Part shown: piece by piece, positions 1-5,369 of the stretch | Position numbering within the stretch: position 1 is the stretch's first letter | How the letters are laid out: the number at the start of each line of letters is the position of its first letter | Assembly: GCA_012271065.1 (NCBI GenBank) | Contig: JAAXHE010000045.1 | Coordinates: 1-5,369, forward strand | Origin: Candidatus Latescibacterota bacterium | GTDB taxonomy: Bacteria > Latescibacterota > UBA2968 > GCA-2709665 | Direction of reading: 5' to 3' | DNA length: 5,369 bases | Translations under genes and position numbers: made by a program | Notes under the pieces: generated by a model | What the model was told of the DNA's origin: nothing | Seen by the model: the letters and a program-made list of their open reading frames with translations, nothing else | Databases searched by the model: none

Positions 1-516
1 TACACGCGTGCTGCCAAACATCGGCTTGTCTTGAGAACAAAACCGACGCGCGCGCTGCTGCCGTGCACGTACCTTGCGCCCACATTTAACACTGTTCCTG
101 CGGCTTTCTTTTACCGATATTCTTTTCACCGGAAAGGCCCCCTTCGTTGGAGTAGCAATTTCCCGTTCGAGACTGCTAACTTCAACTAAGATAAGTCTTT
201 CCGGTACTTTTGTACATCTAAATCTGAAATAACTCGCTTAATTAGAGCCTAGAACGGTAGTCGGCGCGGAACTATGTTCGTGCTTCCGGATTCGGACATT
301 ATCCGACTTGATCAATATCGGCTTCTTTACTTCCTTCGATTTGCAGAACTCAACACCTCCGGAGCCGGATCTGCTTACATGCGGCTCCACTCTCATCCGC
401 CAATTTGGCCACGCACTTTGCCTCCGCCCCTGTTGTCTTATTTTCTGAACCTTGACGATTTCAAGCCGGGGTGAATCCCCATTCCGATATTTCCTGCCAT
501 TTTTCGGGTCCCCGAC
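1..516. other. Non-coding upstream region
   Basis: I see no supportable gene here. A plus-strand frame is open from the left edge to a TAA at 187-189 (62 codons), but its translation resembles no family I know. A 66-codon ATG frame at 274-474 has no Shine-Dalgarno and low-complexity Pro/Leu content, so I regard it as chance. Bases 181-240 are only about 32% G+C by direct count, the most AT-rich patch in the window and a reasonable place for a promoter of the downstream peptidase genes. I cannot fix a convincing -35/-10 pair there. Small inverted repeats lie at 292-306, 361-388 and 468-480. Confidence 0.6.
361..388. repeat. Inverted repeat (potential leader hairpin)
   Basis: GGAGCCG at 361-367 is perfectly complementary to CGGCTCC at 382-388, giving a 7-bp G+C-rich stem with a 14-base loop. 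No T-run follows, so it is not a typical intrinsic terminator. It lies about 130 bases before the first peptidase start and could be part of a structured 5' leader, or chance. Confidence 0.4.
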
Positions 517-1998
517 ATGGCGAAGACCTCCCTATATGCGGCGATAATCTTCTGCATATGTACGGACACGTGCCTCGCCTACCGGCTCGTCGGGTCGGAA
601 TCCCTCTCGGACGCCCTCGTCGCCCATCACTATTCCATCAATGACAGACTTGACGCTGTCATCGTCGTAGATAAGACGATCCCCACGTTCGAGTATCACA
701 CCTACTACGCCATGGGTTACGCGGATGAACCCGAAGGTGAACAGGGAAAACTACACTTCCTCGAACACGTCATCGCAGGCATGGGAAGCCAACCATCCGG
801 GGAACTCAATCGACTGATCAAGCGAAATGGAGGACAACATCTCGCCTTCACTGCCCACCATATGACATATTTCACGATGAGATTTCCCACGAACAAACTG
901 GCTTTCGCGGTCGAGATTGACCGGGACAGATTCTACCGTACCTTGTTTGAAGAGGAATTTATAGACAACGAAAAGCAGGTTGTATTGACGGAACTCAGTC
1001 GAAACAGCACCCGTTCACGGAGGAGGTTTTCCAGCCAATTCTGGGGGCTGGTCTACGGACGGAAAAATTCCAATGGTGTCGGGACCGCGGCGTTGATCGA
1101 TGCTATCAAACCAGGGGATCTGCAACAGCTCTTTCACAATGTCTTGCGCCGGAAGAGACGCCTGGTTGTCGTCATCGGCGACGTTGATGAAGAAGAGGTT
1201 CTCACGAAATTGGCCGAAGCGTTCCCCGGCGGGGACCGTCCGAAAGGAGACCGATCGCCCTTATCGCGGTTTCCCGATCCCGACGCGCTTGGCGAGAGAT
1301 TCCACGTCAGATTCAAAAGCCAGAACCGAACCCGGTTCAAGAAAGCCTGGCATATTCCCGCCCTTGGCCATCCGGATTACGCGAGTTTCCGCGTTCTCAC
1401 ATCCATCCTGTCGAGACCGTCAAACTCGCTAAGGTCTTCCCTGTTGGATTCTCAAGTCGTGAGATCGTTCAGTGTGTGGGCAAGCAGCTACAGGGGATTC
1501 GGGTTTATGGGATGCAACGCCGAGTTGGAGCCGGTCCGATCCACCAGAGCCGTAGAAAATGCCATACGTGCAAGATTAGAACAGATTAAGACGCAAGGCA
1601 TCACCGACAGCGAACTCGCGGCAGGCAGGAATATTCAGCTGCGCCATCGGTATTCGCAGCTCTTTGACCGGTCAGATACGGCGTGGGGATTCGGCGCGGC
1701 ATTTGCCGATGCGGGCGACCCCCTTCTATATCCTAGATTAATCCGCCAGATCCGGGGTGTAAACGTCGACGACATTCAACGGATCGTCGGCGAACACCTC
1801 GTAGATGCGAAATCCATCACGCTATCGTGGACACTTAAAAAGAAGCATCCGTGGTGGGCTCAGATAGCTGCGGCTGTGGTACTGATCCTCGCGATTGGCG
1901 CAACTGTGTTCATCATCGTCTGGAGCGTCAGGAAGGCAATCCGGAAATTCGCCGGAGAGGCTGTCTGCAATGAACAACCACCTGAAGATCTCATTTAA
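517..1998 (+). CDS. M16B zinc metallopeptidase, catalytic subunit, membrane-anchored
   Basis: This 493-residue protein belongs to the pitrilysin/insulinase family M16. A short N-terminal hydrophobic segment (about residues 5-21, possible cleavage after Ala21) looks like a signal peptide. The N-terminal M16 domain (about 45-190) has the inverted zinc motif HFLEH: His80 and His84 bind zinc and Glu83 is the catalytic base. Glu159 fits the third ligand, and Glu152 lies seven residues before it, as in pitrilysin. The GG-x-x-x-A-x-T...T-Y segment at 105-118 is also typical. The C-terminal M16 domain (about 195-430) has Asp311 and Phe318 where active M16 enzymes carry Arg and Tyr. A transmembrane helix at about 447-470 is followed by a basic tail (Arg472, Lys473, Arg476, Lys477). 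This tail is an addition to the usual M16B length of roughly 420-460, so the enzyme is probably held in the inner membrane with its catalytic domains outside. Its substrate is unknown. No good Shine-Dalgarno precedes ATG 517; I chose it because it starts the signal peptide and a stop lies in frame at 472-474. Confidence 0.92.
   Translation: MAKTSLYAAIIFCICTDTCLAYRLVGSESLSDALVAHHYSINDRLDAVIVVDKTIPTFEYHTYYAMGYADEPEGEQGKLHFLEHVIAGMGSQPSGELNRLIKRNGGQHLAFTAHHMTYFTMRFPTNKLAFAVEIDRDRFYRTLFEEEFIDNEKQVVLTELSRNSTRSRRRFSSQFWGLVYGRKNSNGVGTAALIDAIKPGDLQQLFHNVLRRKRRLVVVIGDVDEEEVLTKLAEAFPGGDRPKGDRSPLSRFPDPDALGERFHVRFKSQNRTRFKKAWHIPALGHPDYASFRVLTSILSRPSNSLRSSLLDSQVVRSFSVWASSYRGFGFMGCNAELEPVRSTRAVENAIRARLEQIKTQGITDSELAAGRNIQLRHRYSQLFDRSDTAWGFGAAFADAGDPLLYPRLIRQIRGVNVDDIQRIVGEHLVDAKSITLSWTLKKKHPWWAQIAAAVVLILAIGATVFIIVWSVRKAIRKFAGEAVCNEQPPEDLI
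1954..1960 (+). promoter_or_regulatory. Shine-Dalgarno for second M16 gene
   Basis: GGAGAGG lies nine bases before the ATG at 1970, inside the 3' end of the upstream peptidase gene. It decides the start of the second gene. The frame also opens at ATG 1895, but that start would add 25 Ser/Gly-rich residues ahead of the signal peptide and has no comparable ribosome site. Confidence 0.8.
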
Positions 1999-3313
1999 GA
2001 TTGTCCTGCTCCTGGTCGTAATCTCGCAGCCGGCTCGCCCACAGGTTCCCAATCATCATTTGTTCTATTGGAACGATAACCGGGCGCCGCTGACGACGTT
2101 GGACATAGTATTTCCCGGCGCCGGAAGCATCCGTGACGACACTTCAAAGGCCGGGCTTGCGGTAACCGTCGCCAAACTCATGGAGGACTATTCGAAAAAG
2201 CACGGACACGCGGCTCGATTGGAAACATTGGGCACGGAGCTCGATTTCAGCACGTATTATGAATACCAGGTAATTTCCATATCGAACCTGTCCGAGAATC
2301 TAACAGCATCCGTAAGGATCGTGAATGAACTCATGCGCCGGATGACGGTTACCGATTTCGGCCTTGAAGAAGCAAAGCGGAAGTTACTGGATTCGTACGA
2401 AAAAACTGCAGATGACGGAGACCACGGTCTTCTGCGAAACTACGCTCTATCACAAACAGTGGGTGTGGGGAGATGGTTTTCACGGGAAGCGCTGAAACAG
2501 ATCACATTAGAGGAAGCCAGGAAGAATTGCACAGCGTTTCTGAATGCGGACGTTGTCTTTTTCAAGGCAATCTCCGACCTCGATTCCACGGCAGTCAAGA
2601 ATGCACTGCTTGCGATCACGGAAAACCGCCCGCGAGGGGGTTTCGTCTGGTCACTGCCACCACGGGAAGACGACCCCCTTCCAGGTCATTCAGCATTCGT
2701 CTTCGAGCATTACTCTCATCTGAAAAACATCATCTGTCGTTGGATAATACCAATCGGACGAGTCGATGAGGAAAACTACATACCCAATATGGTATCGTGG
2801 GCGCTTGGACGCGGTACCGGCCGCGGCCTGCTCTATGAGTATTTGCGAGTAGAGTCGGGTCTGGCTTACGGAACTTCCTGCTCTTTTCGACGAGAAGATG
2901 ACGTCAGGTTTCTCGATGTATACGCGGACCCGCGGCTCGAAAACAGCGAGGCGCTGATAACCAAGATGCATGAGATCATCGCAGGCCTCGTCGACGATCC
3001 GGATTTCTGGCAGTCAATAGCAGAGCTGAGAAAAAACCCTGACGCCGTCGAAGCCCATATTCACGGCGAATTTACACCACAGCGCGAACTGGACCACGCG
3101 GTAGATCGAGCTATGTTCAACTATCCCAGACGGGAGGGCGGAATCAGTTCCGTTACCGACGACGAGATACGGGCGTTTCTCGCCAGGTACTTTGTGGCCG
3201 AAAACATGGTTAAATTGTTCTTCGGACCGAAGGACCGCATCATCGAAATCCTGGAAAAACACTGGCCGGATATCACCATTCACGTGCAGCCCGTAGAGAA
3301 GGCGATCGAATAG
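1970..3313 (+). CDS. M16B peptidase-like protein lacking the zinc site (partner subunit)
   Basis: This 447-residue secreted M16 homologue begins with a signal peptide: basic Lys6 and Lys10, hydrophobic core about 11-19, cleavage probably near 22-25. The N-terminal M16 domain (about 35-200) aligns at GLAVTVAKLM (62-71) with the usual GLAHxxEHM, so both zinc histidines and the catalytic glutamate are replaced (Val65, Ala68, Lys69); it should not bind catalytic zinc. The C-terminal domain (about 205-430) keeps the hallmark RVESGLAYG: Arg293 and Tyr300 match the Arg/Tyr pair that contacts substrate in active M16 enzymes. There is no membrane anchor. The gene overlaps the preceding one by 29 bases, indicating tight co-expression. 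Known two-subunit M16B enzymes (mitochondrial processing peptidase; the Sphingomonas Sph2681/Sph2682 pair) combine one HxxEH subunit with one lacking it. I infer the same here, with this chain supplying Arg/Tyr to the partner's zinc centre. The family call is firm; the heterodimer is inferred. Confidence 0.9.
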   Translation: MNNHLKISFKIVLLLVVISQPARPQVPNHHLFYWNDNRAPLTTLDIVFPGAGSIRDDTSKAGLAVTVAKLMEDYSKKHGHAARLETLGTELDFSTYYEYQVISISNLSENLTASVRIVNELMRRMTVTDFGLEEAKRKLLDSYEKTADDGDHGLLRNYALSQTVGVGRWFSREALKQITLEEARKNCTAFLNADVVFFKAISDLDSTAVKNALLAITENRPRGGFVWSLPPREDDPLPGHSAFVFEHYSHLKNIICRWIIPIGRVDEENYIPNMVSWALGRGTGRGLLYEYLRVESGLAYGTSCSFRREDDVRFLDVYADPRLENSEALITKMHEIIAGLVDDPDFWQSIAELRKNPDAVEAHIHGEFTPQRELDHAVDRAMFNYPRREGGISSVTDDEIRAFLARYFVAENMVKLFFGPKDRIIEILEKHWPDITIHVQPVEKAIE

Positions 3314-3331
3314 ACGCGCCCCAGCCCACCT

Positions 3332-4714
3332 ATGACCCGCCCCTTGTCGCCCCCCAATCCCGAACCCTCCCCCTCCGACCCGGCGCCGGTACTTCCTCAG
3401 GTCTGGGCGATCGCATGGCCGGTGGTGGCGGCATCGATGCTGGACGCCATGGAGGGGCTCATCGACATCTCCATGGTGGGGCAGCTGGGGCCGGCCGCGA
3501 TATCCGCGGTGGGACTCAGCCGGCAGGTCCTGTTCGTGATCATGGTGATGGCGATATCGGTAAGCACCGGATCGCGGACCCTCGTCGCGCAATTCTACGG
3601 GGCCGGCCGCCGGGAGGACCTCAGCCATACGGCGCAACAGGCCATCCTGATGGGGGTTTTGCTGTCGGCCGGCCTGGCCCTTGTCGGGAGCGCGATCGCC
3701 CGGCCGGCCCTGGTCCTGCTCGGCGCGCAGGAAGACGTGCTGGCGCACGCGGTGCCGTTCATGCGCGTCTACTTTGCCGGCATCGTCGTCATGATGCCCA
3801 ATTACATCATCGGCGGCATTTTCGGCGGCGCGGGGGATACGCGGACGCCGTTGAAGATCTCGTGTCTCATCATCTGTCTGAAAATCCCGCTCACCTACGG
3901 ATTGATCTTCGGGGCATGGGGTCTGCCTCAAATGGGGGTGACCGGAGCGGCGCTCGGCAGCGTCGTCTCGAGGGCGGTGGGCTGCGCCATCGGCGTATGC
4001 CTGCTCACTTCCGGCCGTTCCAGGGTACATATGCGCTGGAACTGGCGGCTTCCGTTCAACCGGGACATTATCGGTCGAATGATGCGAATCGGCGTGCCGA
4101 CGGGGGTACAGGGTTTCTTCCGCAACGGCGCCCGAATTCTGATCTATCGGGTGGTGGGATGGACGAGCCGGCCCACCGCCGCAACGGCCGCATTGACCAT
4201 TGGATTGCAGATGCGGATGATCGGCATCATGCCGGCCCTGGCGTTTTCCGTGGCGGCAACCGCGCTGGTCGGACAGAGGCTGGGGGCGAGGCAGACAGGC
4301 GAAGCGGAGCGCTTTGCCGCAAACACGATCCGGCTTGGCATGGCGTTCGTCACGGTCTGCGCCATCGTCATCTGTATCTTCGCGAGAGAGATTGTCGACC
4401 TGTTCACGGACGCCACGGCAGTGATCGACATGGGATACGTGATGCTCCTGTACATTACAGCCGCCCAGGTCTTCTCCGCGTTGTCCATCGTCGTCGGAGG
4501 CGTCCTGGCGGGCGGCGGCGAGACCCGGCCCCTGCTCTACTATACCATTGTGGCGCAGTGGCTGTTGATGCTGCCGCTGTCCTACGTGATGGCGTTTACC
4601 CTGAATATGGATGCCACGGGGATCTGGATCGCCTGGTTTATCGCCGGCGTCGCACAGGGCCTTCTGGCCTGGACCCGCTATCGGAAGGGCGTGTGGAAAC
4701 AAACGGTGATCTGA
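3332..4714 (+). CDS. MATE-family multidrug/organic cation antiporter
   Basis: This 460-residue inner-membrane protein has about 12 hydrophobic helices in two homologous halves, the usual MATE length and layout. MATE proteins export organic cations, drugs or metabolites in exchange for Na+ or H+. Diagnostic segments are VAQFYGAGR (85-93) and its second-half counterpart VGQRLGAR (313-320), then GAGDTRTPL (166-174) and its counterpart GGGETRP (394-400). The first helix begins near residue 24, after a proline-rich cytosolic N-terminus. ATG 3332 lies only 18 bases after the preceding stop, which is in the same frame (TAG 3311-3313), so the start cannot be further upstream. No Shine-Dalgarno is visible. 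Base composition is clearly richer in G+C than in the two peptidase genes, which suggests a separate origin despite the operon-like spacing. The substrate cannot be read from the sequence; the family is clear, the symbol (norM/dinF type) is not. Confidence 0.95.
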   Translation: MTRPLSPPNPEPSPSDPAPVLPQVWAIAWPVVAASMLDAMEGLIDISMVGQLGPAAISAVGLSRQVLFVIMVMAISVSTGSRTLVAQFYGAGRREDLSHTAQQAILMGVLLSAGLALVGSAIARPALVLLGAQEDVLAHAVPFMRVYFAGIVVMMPNYIIGGIFGGAGDTRTPLKISCLIICLKIPLTYGLIFGAWGLPQMGVTGAALGSVVSRAVGCAIGVCLLTSGRSRVHMRWNWRLPFNRDIIGRMMRIGVPTGVQGFFRNGARILIYRVVGWTSRPTAATAALTIGLQMRMIGIMPALAFSVAATALVGQRLGARQTGEAERFAANTIRLGMAFVTVCAIVICIFAREIVDLFTDATAVIDMGYVMLLYITAAQVFSALSIVVGGVLAGGGETRPLLYYTIVAQWLLMLPLSYVMAFTLNMDATGIWIAWFIAGVAQGLLAWTRYRKGVWKQTVI

Positions 4715-4760
4715 AGAGGATGCGAATGCAGAGCGGCAGAGGGAGATGATGAGGCCAGGC

Positions 4761-4787
4761 AAAAGAGGGCGCCCGCATGGGACGCCC
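4761..4787 (-). terminator. Palindromic hairpin, probable minus-strand intrinsic terminator
   Basis: GGGCG plus CCC (4767-4774) pairs with GGG (4779-4781) and CGCCC (4783-4787), giving eight G-C pairs interrupted by one bulged A (4782) and closed by a GCAT loop. Read on the minus strand, the stem is followed directly by TCTTTT (4766-4761), the form of a rho-independent terminator. It lies about 70 bases past the stop of the minus-strand TPR gene. On the plus strand, about 50 bases after the MATE stop, no T-run follows, so termination there would be weaker. The stem with a trailing CCCCTAC (plus strand) also resembles dispersed REP-like palindromes common in bacterial intergenic DNA; it could be one of those serving as a terminator. 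Confidence 0.65.
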
Positions 4788-4828
4788 CTACACGGCCGGG
4801 ATGGGATTTTTCATTGAAGACGCGCGAT

Positions 4829-4845
4829 CGGATTCCTTGAATCCG
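4829..4845. repeat. Perfect 7-bp inverted repeat near TPR gene end
   Basis: CGGATTC (4829-4835) and GAATCCG (4839-4845) form a perfect stem with a three-base CTT loop, 11 bases beyond the TPR stop. Neither strand has a following T-run. It may stabilise the 3' end of the TPR transcript or pause polymerase before the stronger hairpin at 4767-4787. Confidence 0.5.
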
Positions 4846-4856
4846 CCGGTGATTTG

Positions 4857-5144
4857 CTATTCCTGGAGCTGTTTCACCTTACGCCCCATTTCTTCGATGC
4901 CCGGGGCGTTGCCAACCTGCAGATAGAACCGGTGGGCTTCTACGAAAGCGCGTAGCGCCTCATCGCGTTTTCCAGTACGTTCGAGCAGCATTGCGAAGCC
5001 GCGGTACGCGTTCGCGAGCGAGTGCGTTGGCGCGGGATCGAGGTCAAGGTACATCCGTATTGCCGACTGGTAATCGCGCTCGGCGCCCTCCCGGTCGCCG
5101 AGGTCCCGGCGGACGTCCGCGACGTGGCGCAGCGAGTGGGCCAT
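4857..5144 (-). CDS. TPR-repeat protein, apparently 5'-truncated
   Basis: From ATG 5144 this encodes 95 residues with two tetratricopeptide-type helical pairs, about residues 2-35 and 42-75; the second contains Ala-Leu-Arg-Ala-Phe at the helix B position. TPRs mediate protein-protein contacts; no partner is indicated. The pattern of an RHVADVRRDLG segment, then LANAYRG, then EALRAF and a closing Gly-Ile-Glu-Glu resembles the C-terminal part of longer bacterial TPR proteins I recall. The frame stays open upstream of the ATG to a stop at 5223-5225, and the codons just before it (about 5145-5165, reading AGNHAEK) look like a natural continuation of the same fold. No ATG, GTG or TTG lies in that extension. 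I infer that the original N-terminal portion is missing and that what remains is a fragment, perhaps restarted at ATG 5144 behind a poorly spaced GGAG. It is convergent with the MATE gene. Confidence 0.6.
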   Translation of the reverse strand: MAHSLRHVADVRRDLGDREGAERDYQSAIRMYLDLDPAPTHSLANAYRGFAMLLERTGKRDEALRAFVEAHRFYLQVGNAPGIEEMGRKVKQLQE

Positions 5145-5249
5145 CTTCTCCGCGTGATTCCCCGCTATATAATGGTTGAGTCCCCTCCGAAAACGGGTGT
5201 AGTGGGGGCATCGTGAAGTTGGTCAGCGTTGGAAGTTGAGAAGGAGCGT

Positions 5250-5285
5250 GTGTCGAGGATGAGACGTGCAGGTGCGTCCTGACAC
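5250..5285. repeat. Imperfect inverted repeat next to putative transposase stop
   Basis: GTGTC (5250-5254) pairs with GACAC (5281-5285), and after one bulged G, AGGA (5256-5259) pairs with TCCT (5277-5280): nine base pairs around a 17-base loop. It starts seven bases past the stop of the putative transposase frame and has no T-run on the minus strand. It could be a hairpin protecting the element's transcript or a subterminal structure. Confidence 0.4.
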
Positions 5286-5292
5286 AGCATGG

Positions 5293-5369
5293 TCAACCCC
5301 CGACGTTGCTCAGAGCGATGGCTTGGAGGTTTTTGGCGAGAACTCCCCACTTATGCGGGGAGCATCGTG
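5293..5369 (-). CDS. Putative transposase, C-terminal end only
   Basis: A minus-strand frame enters from the right edge and ends at TGA (5295-5293), giving 24 visible codons. The segment KWGVLAKNLQAIAL is reminiscent of the short Trp-Gly-x-Leu-x-x-Asn-Leu tail that closes several DDE transposases (I think of ISNCY-type elements). It contains none of the catalytic residues, which would lie upstream outside the window. The call rests on this resemblance and on the way the neighbouring TPR gene is broken. It might instead be the tail of an unrelated gene. Confidence 0.35.
   Translation of the reverse strand, partial: RCSPHKWGVLAKNLQAIALSNVGG

Larger units (their letters stand above)
5178..5369 (-). 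mobile_element. Probable terminal segment of an insertion sequence (partial)
   Basis: TPR-like coding sequence on the minus strand stops making sense upstream of about 5166-5180, and what follows has another character: a non-coding stretch containing an imperfect inverted repeat (GTGTC...AGGA at 5250-5259 against TCCTGACAC at 5277-5285), then the end of a minus-strand reading frame resembling a transposase C-terminus. This is the layout of one end of an insertion sequence. The left boundary is my estimate from loss of TPR resemblance. The other end, the terminal inverted repeat and any target duplication lie outside the window, so the family cannot be fixed. Confidence 0.45.

Noticed and set aside
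160..180. GTTCGAG resembling a tRNA T-loop
   Set aside because: The flanks do not form a T-stem, and no acceptor or anticodon arms can be drawn.
1..189. Frame open from the left edge to TAA 187-189, possible end of an upstream gene
   Set aside because: The 62 residues show no motif or family resemblance and the region is not compositionally coding-like; too little is visible to call.
129..204. Nine-base inverted repeat ACCGGAAAG (128-136) / CTTTCCGGT (197-205)
   Set aside because: The arms are 60 bases apart, with no transposase or other mobile signature between; a match this short can arise by chance.
274..474. 66-codon frame upstream of the M16 genes, considered as a possible precursor peptide
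   Set aside because: No ribosome site, no leader/core pattern and no recognisable family; it is in the same frame as the M16 gene but closed by a TGA 42 bases before it.
1895..1969. Upstream ATG giving a 472-residue version of the second M16 protein
   Set aside because: It would place 25 Ser/Gly-rich residues before the signal peptide and overlap the first gene by over 100 bases; ATG 1970 has a strong Shine-Dalgarno at the right distance.
3415..4749. 444-codon plus-strand frame overlapping the MATE gene
   Set aside because: Arg/Gly/His-rich out-of-frame shadow of the MATE coding sequence, which has clear family motifs.
3014..4762. 582-codon open frame on the minus strand opposite the second M16 gene and the MATE gene
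   Set aside because: Its translation is rich in Arg, His, Asp and Gly and resembles no domain, while the plus strand encodes two recognisable families. It is a shadow caused by the G+C-rich codon pattern.
5168..5173. TATAAT resembling a plus-strand -10 box
   Set aside because: No -35-like hexamer about 17 bases upstream, and the bases fall at the edge of TPR-like coding sequence on the other strand.
5165..5350. 61-codon minus-strand frame starting at GTG 5350
   Set aside because: A TAA lies immediately before the start, the product resembles no family, and the overlapping frame ending at 5293 has the more transposase-like tail.

Overview
The window looks like a bacterial chromosome segment, probably from a Gram-negative. 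Two consecutive genes encode proteins with signal peptides and M16 peptidase folds, one of them with a C-terminal membrane anchor, which suggests a periplasmic location. I cannot name the taxon from sequence alone. Sampled lines are about 50-55% G+C in the two peptidase genes and clearly higher (about 68% in one sampled line) in the following MATE gene.

Layout: bases 1-516 carry no gene I can support. They include an AT-rich patch (about 181-240) and several small inverted repeats ahead of the first gene. Bases 517-4714 form a plus-strand three-gene cluster: a zinc-binding M16B peptidase with a C-terminal transmembrane anchor (517-1998), a second M16B protein without the zinc site (1970-3313, overlapping the first by 29 bases and preceded by a strong Shine-Dalgarno inside the upstream gene), and a 12-helix MATE-family transporter (3332-4714, 18 bases downstream). 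Bases 4715-4856 are a convergent intergenic region holding two hairpins, one of which has a T-rich tail on the minus strand. A minus-strand TPR protein gene (4857-5144) follows. It appears to have lost its 5' end, probably because an insertion element entered. The last roughly 190 bases look like the end of that element, with the last 24 codons of a putative transposase running off the right edge.

How the genes work together: the two M16 proteins have reciprocal defects. The first keeps the HxxEH...E zinc site but has Asp/Phe where the C-terminal Arg/Tyr pair is expected. The second keeps Arg/Tyr but has lost HxxEH. This is the pattern of heterodimeric M16B enzymes, so they most likely form one membrane-anchored periplasmic protease. 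Whether the MATE exporter belongs to the same function is open: the spacing suggests co-transcription, but the base composition suggests a different history.
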